10,439 bases of DNA, taken from positions 1 through 10,439 of the forward strand of contig RFJE01000284.1 in the NCBI GenBank assembly GCA_003695005.1. Reading direction: 5' to 3'. Below, in pieces: positions 1-7,638 of the stretch (position 1 is the stretch's first letter; each line of letters opens with the position of its first letter). A program made the translations under genes and the position numbers. The notes below the pieces were generated by a model that made no database searches, was not told where the DNA came from, and worked only from the letters and a program-made list of their open reading frames with translations. This stretch comes from Candidatus Hydrogenedentota bacterium. GTDB taxonomy: Bacteria > Spirochaetota > Leptospiria > Turneriellales > J094.

Positions 1-37
1 CCTTATAGGTATCACCATAGACTTTAATATATTTCAT
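1..37 (-). CDS. flhF: probable FlhF N-terminus (partial, cut by window edge)
   Basis: A minus-strand reading frame opens with ATG at 37-35 and reads MKYIKVYGDTYK before it leaves the window. The ATG overlaps the flhA stop codon in an ATGA arrangement, so the gene should be translationally coupled to flhA. FlhF is an SRP-type GTPase that controls flagellar placement. In many spirochaetes flhF follows flhA directly, and a short basic/aromatic start is common in FlhF. The assignment rests mainly on position, because 12 residues cannot identify a family. The start and the ATGA overlap are seen directly; the name is inferred. Confidence 0.55.
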   Translation of the reverse strand, partial: MKYIKVYGDTYK

Positions 38-2097
38 GTTTGTGCCTCTTCTTGTTGTTGCATCGAAACTTGTGTTAATAAGACTAATTGCATATCTGGC
101 GGAATTTCCTCATTGGCAATTACGGCAAAATGCCGCGGTGGTAGTTCTCTTTCCAACATCTGGTAAATGACAGGCCTAACTTCCCCTGGTACGGCAAAAA
201 TGGGAACTTTGCCTTGTGACTGAATTTGGTTATATGCTTGGATAAAAGCATCGCGAATAGCCATTTGCCGATGAGGATCTAATAGCAATAAAAGTCCTTC
301 TCTTTCATCATACGTTACTGCGGATCGAAGCTCATTTTCAATTTCTGGATCAAGAACAGCTACTTCTAGTTTGCCATCCGGTGCATAAGACTGGCAAATT
401 TGACGTCCTAATCGACGACGAACAGCTTCTGTTAACTGTACAGGATCTTGTGTCTTATCCGAAAACTCTAACAATGTCTCTAAAATCGCAACCATGTTGC
501 GGATGGAAATTCCTTCGCGCAAAAGAGCATGCAATACCGATACAATAATGTGTGGTTTTAAGGCATTTTGAACTTCTTGTACGAGTGTCGGCTGCGACTC
601 TCCAACTTTATCAATTAAAAGTTTTACTTCTTCCCTACCCATAATATCCGAAATGTACGTACGAATAATTTCGTCTAAATGAGTAACGATAATATCGGAA
701 GGCGAAAGCACCATGTAGCCTGCACTTTCAAACTCTTTTTTCCTTTCTGGATCGAGTAAAACAGCAGGCCTACCAAAAGCAGGCTCCCGGTATGGATCAC
801 CTTCGAGTTTTTCTTTTACTTGCGGGGTTTCTAATGCAATTAACTTATCCGGTGGTAATTTATTTTTAGCAACGACTGTACCACGGACTAAAATTACATA
901 CTCATCGCCTTCTAGCTCCATATTATCTTTAAGACGCACCGCAGGAATGACCATTCCATAGTTTGCAGCGAGTCTTTCTCGTAAATTGCCAATTCTTTCT
1001 ACGAGGGTACCACCTTGTGCGGGATCTCCAAGTACAAGTAAATTAAATCCTAACTCCAATTGGATGGTGTACATATCGAGCCTGTCCAATACTCGGTCTT
1101 GTGGTGTTCGTTCTTGCTCTTTTTTGGCTTCCGTAGTTTCTTCTACCTTCTCTCCTGCTTTCGAGATTGTATATGCTAAAAACCCTAAAAAAGCAGAAAT
1201 GAGTAATAACGAGAGTGTTGGAAAGCCTGGTAAAAGAGAAGCAAAAGCAAGCGTACCGCTTGTAATCCAAAGAACTTTTGGATCCATAAAAAATTGACTG
1301 GAAAGTTCTTTGCCTAAATCTTCTTTTGCGCCTGCACGAGTAACCACAAGTGCTGTAGCTGTGGTAATTAACAACGAGGGGACTTGTGCCACTAAACCAT
1401 CACCTATCGTTAGCAGTGTGTATAACTTTGTAGCACTTGAAAAATCTAAACCTTGTTGCCAAACTCCAACGAGTAAACCACCAACAATATTGATAGCAGT
1501 AATAATTAAACCAACCTTAACATCGCCTTGCACAAATTTTGTAGCACCATCCATTTGGCCATAAAATTCAGTCTCGCGCTTTAACTCTTCGCGACGAGCG
1601 CGAGCTTCTTCCTCGGTAATGATGCCTGCATTTAAATCATTATCAATCGACATTTGTTTTCCAGGCATGGCATCGAGTGCAAAGCGAGCAGCCACTTCTC
1701 CAATGCGGTTCGCACCTTTTGCAATCACTAGCATTTGGACAAAGATTAAAACTAGAAAGATAATAAAACCTACAATGTAATTTCCCCCGACTACAAATTG
1801 ACCAAATGCTTTAATAAGCTTTCCATCAAAAGCAGGACCTTCCAGTAAAATTAACCTTGTAGAACTTACATTGAGCGCTAGTCGAAATACAGTGCTTACT
1901 AATAACAAACTTGGAAAAACACTTACTTCAATATTTCCTTTTGAATACATGACGGTAATAATGGTAACAAGACCAAGCATGATACTTACCGCCATTAAGG
2001 TATCGAGTAAAAATGTTGGAATTGGAATAATCATCATTCCAACTATTAAAACAACGGAAACCCCTAAAAAGACATCCGTTTGCTTATAGCGATTCAT
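34..2097 (-). CDS. flhA: FlhA, flagellar type III export apparatus protein
   Basis: FlhA is the large inner-membrane component of the flagellar type III export gate. Its membrane part supports proton-driven export and its cytoplasmic domain docks chaperone-substrate complexes. The 687-residue length is normal for the family. The first ~330 residues are dominated by hydrophobic helices (for example 10-30, 33-50, 108-127, 195-215 and two more around 275-315). The FHIPEP family signature is at 131-154, with RIGEVAARF followed by DAMPGKQMSID. MDGATKFVQGDVKVG at 182-196 carries conserved acidic residues D183 and D192. A charged linker (about 320-340) leads to the soluble C-terminal domain, which ends in a Gln/Glu-rich tail. 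The ATG overlaps the flhB stop (ATGA) and its own stop overlaps the next ATG, so it is the middle gene of a tightly coupled operon. No key feature is missing. Identification is secure. Confidence 0.97.
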   Translation of the reverse strand: MNRYKQTDVFLGVSVVLIVGMMIIPIPTFLLDTLMAVSIMLGLVTIITVMYSKGNIEVSVFPSLLLVSTVFRLALNVSSTRLILLEGPAFDGKLIKAFGQFVVGGNYIVGFIIFLVLIFVQMLVIAKGANRIGEVAARFALDAMPGKQMSIDNDLNAGIITEEEARARREELKRETEFYGQMDGATKFVQGDVKVGLIITAINIVGGLLVGVWQQGLDFSSATKLYTLLTIGDGLVAQVPSLLITTATALVVTRAGAKEDLGKELSSQFFMDPKVLWITSGTLAFASLLPGFPTLSLLLISAFLGFLAYTISKAGEKVEETTEAKKEQERTPQDRVLDRLDMYTIQLELGFNLLVLGDPAQGGTLVERIGNLRERLAANYGMVIPAVRLKDNMELEGDEYVILVRGTVVAKNKLPPDKLIALETPQVKEKLEGDPYREPAFGRPAVLLDPERKKEFESAGYMVLSPSDIIVTHLDEIIRTYISDIMGREEVKLLIDKVGESQPTLVQEVQNALKPHIIVSVLHALLREGISIRNMVAILETLLEFSDKTQDPVQLTEAVRRRLGRQICQSYAPDGKLEVAVLDPEIENELRSAVTYDEREGLLLLLDPHRQMAIRDAFIQAYNQIQSQGKVPIFAVPGEVRPVIYQMLERELPPRHFAVIANEEIPPDMQLVLLTQVSMQQQEEAQT

Positions 2098-3311
2098 GAA
2101 GCCATTCTCCTGTACTTTCCTTCTGAAATGAGCATAGAGTAAATAGCAACAACAGCTTCAAAAAGAGCTTGTGGAATAATTTGGTTCACTTCAACTTGCG
2201 CATATAGCTGACGGGCAAGTGGTTTATTTTCAATAATCGGAATTGCGAACTCTTCAGCTAAATGACGAATTTGTAACGCCATAGCATCTACCCCTTTTGC
2301 CACAACACGCGGTGCTTCTTCTTTAGCATTGTCGTAACGAAGAGCAACCGCATAGTGAGTAGGATTTGTAATCACAACGTCTGCTTCTTTTATATTACCA
2401 AGCATGTTTCTGCGTAAAAGATCCATTGCCATTTGGCGTTGTCTTTGTTTTACAAGCGGGTCACCTTCTGTTTCTTTATATTCTTCTTTCACTTCTTGCT
2501 TTGTCATTTTAATGCTTTCCATAAATTCAAAGCGTTGAAAGAAATAATCAGGAATAGAAACCGCCGCTAAAATTAAACTGAGTACAAGGGCTAACTTAAA
2601 TGCTGTCATACCAATGGTTTTTAACGCTTCTCCCACTCCCAATGATGGTGTTTGTAAAATATTCATAAAGTCGGCATAGACAATCCAATATGCCACAAGT
2701 CCCATGAGGGTAACTTTCGCTAATGTTTTCATTAAGTTTACGGCCACTTGCCGAGAGAAAAAAACTTTCCGTGCTAATGTTGCAAAATCCAGCTTGATGC
2801 GACTAAAGTCAAACTGAAGTGGCTTTAAGCTAAATAAAAAACCCGTCTGCATTACATTGCCTGCAATGGCTAAAAGCATTCCGATCCCAAAAACAGGTAA
2901 AAGTAATAATGCTAAGTTTTCTATAAACTGAGCCATAAGCGGCCGAATGCTACTTTCATTGAGCGCAGGTAAGTTATGAAAATTCCCCACATAAAATTCA
3001 ATTAAGTTTAATAAGCGATGAACAATCCAACCCCCTGCAAAAAATAAAGCTAAAATTCCGCCAAGCGTAACTAAAGCAGCAGGGATCTCGGCACTTTTTG
3101 GAACGCGGCCTTTTTCGCGCTCCTTACGCTTTCGCCTTTCTGTCGGCTCTTCTGTTCGGCCTTCGTCCTCGGCAGCAAAGAAAATTCCATTTTCCGTAGC
3201 AAAGACAGGAAGAAAATGCGCAACCCATTGGGAGCTAATAAAAATGGCATTTTGCCACTTATCTTTGAAAAGAGAAATGAGAAACTGTATATACATTAAC
3301 TCAATTTTCAC
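2094..3311 (-). CDS. flhB: FlhB, flagellar export switch protein (autocleaving)
   Basis: FlhB is the export-gate component that switches secretion from rod/hook proteins to filament proteins. The switch depends on self-cleavage in its cytoplasmic domain. The cleavage motif NPTH is intact at residues 316-319, within TNPTHYAVALRY. FAAEDEGRTEEPTERRKRKERE at about 45-66 matches the family N-terminus. Four hydrophobic segments follow (about 77-102, 128-156, 192-215 and 236-256), then the cytoplasmic domain to residue 405. Roughly 44 residues precede the point where enterobacterial FlhB begins; a similar lead-in occurs in spirochaete homologues as I recall them. The start shown is GTG at 3311, with AAGGAG about 11 bases upstream. 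An in-frame ATG at 3296 would remove five residues but lacks a clear ribosome site. The stop overlaps the flhA ATG. It is the first gene of the operon, with its own likely promoter upstream. Confidence 0.95.
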   Translation of the reverse strand: MKIELMYIQFLISLFKDKWQNAIFISSQWVAHFLPVFATENGIFFAAEDEGRTEEPTERRKRKEREKGRVPKSAEIPAALVTLGGILALFFAGGWIVHRLLNLIEFYVGNFHNLPALNESSIRPLMAQFIENLALLLLPVFGIGMLLAIAGNVMQTGFLFSLKPLQFDFSRIKLDFATLARKVFFSRQVAVNLMKTLAKVTLMGLVAYWIVYADFMNILQTPSLGVGEALKTIGMTAFKLALVLSLILAAVSIPDYFFQRFEFMESIKMTKQEVKEEYKETEGDPLVKQRQRQMAMDLLRRNMLGNIKEADVVITNPTHYAVALRYDNAKEEAPRVVAKGVDAMALQIRHLAEEFAIPIIENKPLARQLYAQVEVNQIIPQALFEAVVAIYSMLISEGKYRRMAS

Positions 3312-3356
3312 TTAAGCAGACTCTCCTTCGAACCCTGTCTTTGCCTATGATGTGAC

Positions 3357-3385
3357 ATAATATCACGCGGGAAATGTTTTGTACA
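3357..3385 (-). promoter_or_regulatory. candidate sigma70 promoter for flhB-flhA-flhF
   Basis: On the minus strand TGTACA (3385-3380, 4 of 6 matches to TTGACA) is followed by exactly 17 bases and then TATTAT (3362-3357, 5 of 6 matches to TATAAT). Transcription would start near 3350, giving a leader of about 40 bases that includes the AAGGAG ribosome site of flhB. I saw no sigma28-type motif (TAAA-N15-GCCGATAA) here. The position between the upstream gene's hairpin and flhB makes functional sense. The motif is a by-eye match. Confidence 0.5.
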
Positions 3386-3396
3386 GTATTTTTTAC

Positions 3397-3427
3397 AGCG
3401 GTTCTCGGCGTTTTGCCGAGAACCGCT
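3397..3427. other. perfect 13-bp stem-loop at the end of the phosphatase gene
   Basis: The arms AGCGGTTCTCGGC (3397-3409) and GCCGAGAACCGCT (3415-3427) are perfect inverted repeats around a five-base loop. The right arm overlaps two bases of the phosphatase stop codon (3428-3426). In the direction of transcription (minus strand) the stem is followed by GTAAAAAATAC rather than a U-run, so it is not a canonical intrinsic terminator. On the plus strand it is also not followed by a T-run. It may still terminate or attenuate read-through into flhB, or protect the 3' end of the upstream mRNA. The structure is seen directly; the role is inferred. Confidence 0.8.
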
Positions 3428-4535
3428 ACCTTGATGATATCCGCCGTTTGGGAACAAAAGAAATATATCTTTTTACAAAATCAACTTTGCTTTCTTCTTC
3501 CTCTTTCTTACGAAATTTTAAGCCAGGCCATTTATCTTTAACGCTTAATAAAGAAGTAAATTCAGTTCGTACATCTAATAAAATGCGGTTTGGTAAGGCA
3601 AAGGGATTCCCTTTGCTTAAAATTTTTGTTAAGCGCTTTACTTGTCTTTTATTGGTAAGGCCACGCGCTAATAAATCTTCTAATGATTTACTAAAATCTT
3701 TTAATGTAAAATGATGTTTTCCAATAAGTTCCGAAATAATCCGAAATAAACTTTGCTTCGAAATAATTTCCTGATTGTACAAAATGAGGGCAGCCTGAAA
3801 ATGATTGTACACAGGGATTAAGCGAGATGTTAAATTTTCATAGTCTTGTGGTTTAGACCCACTTCCCATCATAATAAATGCAAGCTTTACCGCATCGCGT
3901 GGTTTCCATTTATTTTCTCTTAACTCTTGCAAAAATTGAGCAATCATATCACGCTCATCTTTGTCCACATCCCATTTTTTTAAAATTGTCATGACTTCAA
4001 AATCTTCTAAACGCCCACGTATAATATCACTATATAGGGAATAAATGGCAGCATCGTATTCTGAATCGTCTCCAAATAAAAGCTCATCTGCTTTCAGCGG
4101 AAAATGACTGCGGGCATAAAGCAGAGCTCCTAATTTATAGCCAATGGATTTTACAAGCTTTTTAAACTGTAATTTGCGAATGGCACTGCGGTAATTTTTA
4201 TACAAAATGCCATCAACGTGCACCCCATCGAGTTCAAACTTCTCTCGTACAACCGAATCTAATTCTTGCGGTGATCCGGTTACAAAAAAAATAGGTCTCG
4301 GCTTTTCTTTCGGATGTAGTGGTTTTCGTAACTCTCGCACAAGGGCTGCTGCACCCGGAACATTTATTTTTTCTTCTGCAGATTCAAACGGAATTTTAAT
4401 GAGCTCCGAAAGTTTTTCGAAGTTAGTCGCTAAATATGTTTTATCTAAATCAAATGTACAAATGTAACCATCGTAATTTTTTGGTAAGGGGTTTTTTAAG
4501 TAAACTGCTTCGAGTCTTTTCCGATTATACAGCAT
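3426..4535 (-). CDS. App1-like HAD-superfamily phosphatase
   Basis: This 369-residue protein has the four HAD phosphatase motifs in its first half. Motif I is FDLDKTYL (D29 nucleophile, D31), motif II is FFVTGSP (T86), the motif III lysine is probably K134 in GYKLGAL, and motif IV is LLFGDDSEYDA (D156, D157). The order and spacing resemble the App1/DUF2183 phosphatidate phosphatase family, which dephosphorylates phosphatidic acid, but the true substrate is unknown. The C-terminal ~190 residues are mostly charged and helical, with a basic end, and I recognise no domain there. I see no signal peptide or TM segment, so it is probably cytoplasmic or peripheral. I chose the ATG at 4535 because it lies one base after the exporter stop (TAAAATG), which suggests coupling. 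A longer in-frame reading from 4685 would run through the conserved exporter C-terminus in another frame and is unlikely. The gene ends at a strong hairpin. Confidence 0.75.
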   Translation of the reverse strand: MLYNRKRLEAVYLKNPLPKNYDGYICTFDLDKTYLATNFEKLSELIKIPFESAEEKINVPGAAALVRELRKPLHPKEKPRPIFFVTGSPQELDSVVREKFELDGVHVDGILYKNYRSAIRKLQFKKLVKSIGYKLGALLYARSHFPLKADELLFGDDSEYDAAIYSLYSDIIRGRLEDFEVMTILKKWDVDKDERDMIAQFLQELRENKWKPRDAVKLAFIMMGSGSKPQDYENLTSRLIPVYNHFQAALILYNQEIISKQSLFRIISELIGKHHFTLKDFSKSLEDLLARGLTNKRQVKRLTKILSKGNPFALPNRILLDVRTEFTSLLSVKDKWPGLKFRKKEEEESKVDFVKRYISFVPKRRISSR

Positions 4536-4536
4536 T

Positions 4537-5466
4537 TTAGTAAAATCTCGGGGCTTCTTTATCCAAAAGCTTTTTTTGACCTTGCTCGTCAACTGTGACG
4601 GGATCCGTATGGATGATAATTTCTGTGTTTGGATGGACTTCTCGAATATCTCGGATGACTTTTTCAGCAATTTCATGCGATTCATGCAACCGAATATCCT
4701 GTGGCATTTCTAAATGAACTTCTAAAAAATTTAAATCGCCCGATGTACGGGATCGTAAATCATGATAGCCGTATAGCTCAGGATAGCGTTCAATAATTTC
4801 ATTGAGCAAATCGCGAAATTTATCACTAATATCTTTATCCATTAAAATATCCACAGCATCTCGAATTAACCCTACACTTGCATACAGAACATATCCCGAA
4901 AGTATAAGTCCGATGATAGGATCGGCTAAATGCCACGCGAGTAGTTTTTCTAGAGCAAGAGCTACGAGCACAGCTACATTTGTTAAAAGGTCGGTTAAAT
5001 AATGTAAGCTATCCGCTTCAATGGCTACAGAATTTGTTTTCCGTATCACTCTGCGTTGGTAGAGTACTAAAAGAAATGTCATGATTAAGGAAACCACCAT
5101 GACCATCATGGCTTTTTCAACCGCTTCGAGTGATTCCGGAACAAAAAACCGGTAAACACTTTTATAAGCTAAATAACTGCCGGATAAAAAAATAATAATC
5201 CCCTGCAAAAAACTTGCTAAAGCTTCTGCTTTGCCATGCCCAAATCGATGATCGTGATCTGCAGGCCTTGAAGCAGATACAATAGCAAATAAAATTAACA
5301 AAGAAGCACCAAAGTCCATTAAGGAATCTACTGCAGATGCTAATAAACTAACAGAATGAGAAGTAAGACCGACAATGAATTTCAAAAGTGCAAGGGAAGA
5401 AGCAGTCAATAGCGAAAAGAGAGCCGCTTTTCCCTTTAAGCTTCGGAAAACAACAACAAAAGACAT
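4537..5466 (-). CDS. cation diffusion facilitator, FieF/YiiP-type metal exporter
   Basis: This 309-residue inner-membrane protein should export divalent metals (Zn, Fe, Cd or similar) in exchange for protons. It follows E. coli FieF nearly end to end. The transport site is D47 and D51 in ASAVDSLMD plus H155 and D159 in DSLHYLTD, the Asp-Asp-His-Asp pattern of Zn/Fe/Cd transporters. The second site (D70, H73, H77 in PADHDHRFGHGKAEA) and the cytoplasmic dimer site (H235 in YHDLRSRTSG, H251 in HLEM, H286 and D288 in IIHTDP) are intact. About six hydrophobic helices fill residues 13-205. The ATG at 5466 follows AAAAGGG closely; in-frame upstream TTG/GTG codons (up to 5508) lack support from the family alignment. 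It is first in a two-gene unit with the HAD phosphatase and divergent from dnaN. A 13-bp palindrome in its leader could be an operator. The family is secure; the metal is not. Confidence 0.93.
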   Translation of the reverse strand: MSFVVVFRSLKGKAALFSLLTASSLALLKFIVGLTSHSVSLLASAVDSLMDFGASLLILFAIVSASRPADHDHRFGHGKAEALASFLQGIIIFLSGSYLAYKSVYRFFVPESLEAVEKAMMVMVVSLIMTFLLVLYQRRVIRKTNSVAIEADSLHYLTDLLTNVAVLVALALEKLLAWHLADPIIGLILSGYVLYASVGLIRDAVDILMDKDISDKFRDLLNEIIERYPELYGYHDLRSRTSGDLNFLEVHLEMPQDIRLHESHEIAEKVIRDIREVHPNTEIIIHTDPVTVDEQGQKKLLDKEAPRFY

Positions 5467-5475
5467 GTTCCCTTT

Positions 5476-5488
5476 TGTAACAGTTACA
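5476..5488. promoter_or_regulatory. 13-bp palindrome in the exporter leader (candidate operator)
   Basis: TGTAACAGTTACA is a perfect palindrome around a central base. It lies 10 bases upstream of the exporter ATG at 5466, within the divergent region shared with dnaN. A symmetrical site just before a metal-exporter start is a reasonable place for a dimeric repressor, or it could form a small RNA hairpin occluding translation. No regulator gene is nearby and the metal-responsive family is not identifiable from the motif. Symmetry is seen directly; function is inferred. Confidence 0.35.
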
Positions 5489-5527
5489 CGCACAGTAAAG
5501 AGATTCAAAAAGTATATTATGAATTTT

Positions 5528-5557
5528 TTTACTTTCTTTTTTGAAATCCCCTAAAAT
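5528..5557 (+). promoter_or_regulatory. candidate sigma70 promoter for dnaN
   Basis: TTTACT (5528-5533, 4 of 6 to TTGACA) and TAAAAT (5552-5557, 5 of 6 to TATAAT) are separated by 18 bases. The start point would fall near 5564, leaving a short leader of about 25 bases that contains the GAGGGG ribosome site. The surrounding T-rich tract makes chance -35 matches easy, so the assignment is moderate. A minus-strand TATACT (5516-5511) could be a -10 for the divergent exporter gene, but it lacks a convincing -35. Confidence 0.4.
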
Positions 5558-5589
5558 TGTGGCAATCCATTTTACAAAAAGAGGGGAAT

Positions 5590-6744
5590 ATGAGGTTTCG
5601 AGTTAAAAAAGACGAGTTACAACACACCATTAGTAGTATTGAAGCATTAGCACCGAAAAAAACCACGCAGACGATTTTATCTCATATTTTATTAGAGACA
5701 AGCGAAAATGAATTAATTATGACAGCTTCGGATATGGAATCCTCTGCGCAAGTTAGGATGCCCGCAGAAGATACCGAAAAAGGTGGCTTGATTGTAAGTG
5801 CAAAAAAGTTATCGGAAATTGCTCACCGTATTCAGGCCGAAGAAATTATTTTTGACTTATCCGAAGAAGATCCCGAAGAATCAATAGATTTAGACGAAGA
5901 CCGCTTTATGCTAAACATAAGTGGTATCGATAAAAAAGCAGCTCGGTTTACATTAAGCGCAGGTGCGCCAAGTAACTTCCCGCACTTTGAAATGGATCCT
6001 TCGATGGAAATGTGGCAAGCAGATGTTGCCACGATTCACGAAATGATCCGGAAAACAGTGTATGCTATTTCGCAAGAAGATAACAGATATATTTACAATG
6101 GCCTTTGCTTCTTTGGCGAAGGGAATAAACTTACTGTGGTAGGAACTGATGGGCGTAGGCTATCCGCCATCACCCGTGAGTTTTCGACAAATATTGAAGT
6201 AAAAGATGCCGAAGGTGAGCCGATTGTTGTTCACTCAAAGGCGGTTAAGCAGCTAGAACGCTTAATTTCTGATGCAAGTAAACTTGGCATTGGACTATCA
6301 GGACGCAATGTATTTTTTGAAACAGACAATGCAAAATTATCTAGCCGTTTGATTGAAGGAAAGTTTCCCGACTATAAGAAAATTTTACCAACACAGACAA
6401 ATATGGAATTTGAAATCTCTCGCGAAGCATTTTTAGATGCCATTTCACAAGTCATGGTTATGTGTGAGCCACCCTCTTATTTAGTAAAATTAAGCACAGA
6501 AGCCGATACGCTGCATTTAGCAGCTCATACACCCGAATATGGATCGGCAAGTGTGGAACTTCCCATTTCTTCGATTGGGGATCCTTTAATGACAGCTTTT
6601 AATGCTACTTTTATGACAGACTTGCTCAATTCACTCGATTGCGAAACGGTTAAATTACAATTTGTAGATCCCGAACGACCCATTGTGATTCGGGATACTT
6701 CCGATCCCGATTTTGTATCCATTGTCATGCCGTTTCGTATATAG
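5590..6744 (+). CDS. dnaN: DNA polymerase III beta subunit (sliding clamp)
   Basis: The 384-residue protein is the ring-shaped clamp that tethers DNA polymerase III and repair enzymes to DNA. Three clamp repeats of roughly 120-130 residues fill the length. Family marks include an N-terminal MRFRVKKDEL strand, APKKTTQTILSHILLE near 21, NRYIYNGL (165-172), VGTDGRRLSA (184-193), RLIEGKFPDYKKILP (253-267) and the terminal VSIVMPFRI in place of the usual MP-x-R ending. An acidic stretch, roughly EEDPEESIDLDED at 92-104, appears to be a small surface insertion in domain 1. The ATG at 5590 is preceded by GAGGGGAAT, a good ribosome site; an in-frame TTG at 5557 falls inside the candidate -10 and adds residues not seen in the family. 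The gene stands alone: neither dnaA, recF nor gyrB lies within 5.5 kb upstream or 3.7 kb downstream. Confidence 0.96.
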   Translation: MRFRVKKDELQHTISSIEALAPKKTTQTILSHILLETSENELIMTASDMESSAQVRMPAEDTEKGGLIVSAKKLSEIAHRIQAEEIIFDLSEEDPEESIDLDEDRFMLNISGIDKKAARFTLSAGAPSNFPHFEMDPSMEMWQADVATIHEMIRKTVYAISQEDNRYIYNGLCFFGEGNKLTVVGTDGRRLSAITREFSTNIEVKDAEGEPIVVHSKAVKQLERLISDASKLGIGLSGRNVFFETDNAKLSSRLIEGKFPDYKKILPTQTNMEFEISREAFLDAISQVMVMCEPPSYLVKLSTEADTLHLAAHTPEYGSASVELPISSIGDPLMTAFNATFMTDLLNSLDCETVKLQFVDPERPIVIRDTSDPDFVSIVMPFRI

Positions 6745-6795
6745 GTATGAGCACTATGAATAGAAAGTAAATAAGTAAAATTGTTTCCATCTACC

Positions 6796-7461
6796 TTACC
6801 ACCATGCGCGCGAATGAGGTAAGGATTTAATCCAAGCAACAATAAACGCAATTCCTAATACAAGGCCCTCGTAGTCAACAAAGATTCTACTTATTAAGCC
6901 AAGTACTGCCATTAAGAAAACTATTAAAAAAAGAAAAGCAGCTGCTTTGCGCTTGCCACTATATAAAGCAGTGCTAATGATAAGGCATACGATACCTAGA
7001 GATTCCCATTTTAAAAGCGTCCATAAATGCAATTTATAAAAAAGATCTTTTCCTGCAAAACCCTGCACTGCAAACTGATCCGACATACTAAAAAGAGTTA
7101 GGTTTTCCATTACATCCGAAAAAGCAGTGAATGCTATAAACAATAACGCTGCGCTTTTCAGTCTTTTCGAAAGATTTTCCCGTGCAGAGAATTGCAAAAT
7201 AAGGAATGCTAAAAAAAGAGAATACGTAATAATAAAAGCAAAATCTAAAATATTTCCTTTATAAAAGCGGTTTCGAATTTTAGCGTCGGCAAATAGCATT
7301 CCGAGCTCATGGTTATCTTGCACAAGCTCTAAAGCTACAATCGGAGTATGGAATCCTTTTGGTAAAGAAACTTCCCCTTTCCTTGGTAAGATCCATAAAA
7401 GAATGATAGTAAACAATAATAAAATTGCACCTGTAATGCGAATTCCTTTTAGAGGGCTCAT
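6796..7461 (-). CDS. multi-pass inner-membrane protein of unknown function
   Basis: I do not recognise a named family. The 221-residue protein has an N-terminal hydrophobic helix (about 9-25), then a soluble, probably external stretch to about 70. Further likely membrane segments are at about 71-91, 103-118, 147-167, 172-192 and 197-211, with a short basic/aromatic C-terminus (PHSRAWW). A polar SDVMEN sequence (115-120) sits at the end of the third hydrophobic segment; DxxEN-type motifs occur in some small uncharacterised bacterial membrane proteins, but that recollection does not give a function. The ATG at 7461 has AAGGA close upstream. It also overlaps (ATGA) the stop of a 50-codon open frame coming from 7610, which may be the remains of an upstream partner. 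The gene converges on dnaN with a 51-base gap holding no obvious terminator. Confidence 0.75.
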   Translation of the reverse strand: MSPLKGIRITGAILLLFTIILLWILPRKGEVSLPKGFHTPIVALELVQDNHELGMLFADAKIRNRFYKGNILDFAFIITYSLFLAFLILQFSARENLSKRLKSAALLFIAFTAFSDVMENLTLFSMSDQFAVQGFAGKDLFYKLHLWTLLKWESLGIVCLIISTALYSGKRKAAAFLFLIVFLMAVLGLISRIFVDYEGLVLGIAFIVAWIKSLPHSRAWW

Positions 7462-7638
7462 GCATTCCTTATCTTAAATACGCAGTATTTTGTAAATGGT
7501 TTAATGTCGATCATTTCTAGGGTCACGGGTACAAGTTCCGCGACTTTGTCTGTATATAATTCCACAACTCCTGCTTGCAATACGTGTATATGGTTTTGTA
7601 ACTGTACCTTCTATCATTATATTGGTGATTTTGCTCAT
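7458..7638 (-). pseudogene. possible small frameshifted gene just upstream of the membrane protein
   Basis: A minus-strand frame open from 7610 to 7458 (50 codons) reads protein-like sequence (HVLQAGVVELYTDKVAEL, then VPVTLEMIDIKPFTKYCVF). It ends in an ATGA overlap with the membrane-protein start, but it has no ATG near its beginning. A neighbouring frame starts with ATG at 7638 and reads MSKITNIMIEGTVTKPYTR before turning into Arg/Cys-rich noise. Dropping one base near 7580 would join the two into a single protein of about 60 residues. This could be an old frameshift, a sequencing error or chance. I know no family for it. The frames are seen directly; their union is a hypothesis, and it competes with the 82-codon frame listed separately over the same bases. 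Confidence 0.3.

Noticed and set aside
986..1564. Plus-strand open frames antisense to flhA.
   Set aside because: They have Ser/Thr/Cys-rich, low-complexity translations with no domain, and lie opposite a strongly conserved gene.
2094..3311. Possibility that the pair is a virulence type III secretion system instead of flagellar.
   Set aside because: The spirochaete-type FlhB N-terminus, the FlhA signature and the likely downstream flhF all point to the flagellar system.
3379..3714. Plus-strand 111-codon frame opposite the phosphatase gene.
   Set aside because: It includes both arms of the hairpin in its start region and is the antisense shadow of a gene with clear HAD motifs.
4536..4685. 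Upstream extension of the phosphatase frame by 50 residues from an ATG at 4685.
   Set aside because: It overlaps, in a different frame, the exporter C-terminus that carries conserved metal-site residues (HLEM at 251, IIHTDP at 284-289). The ATG at 4535, one base after the exporter stop, is the more natural start.
5467..5508. Longer exporter N-terminus starting at TTG 5508.
   Set aside because: It would translate through the palindrome and adds 14 residues absent from FieF homologues. ATG 5466 follows AAAAGGG closely.
5557..5589. Longer DnaN starting at TTG 5557.
   Set aside because: The start would fall inside the candidate -10 box, and the ATG at 5590 has a good GAGGGG site and the expected clamp N-terminus.
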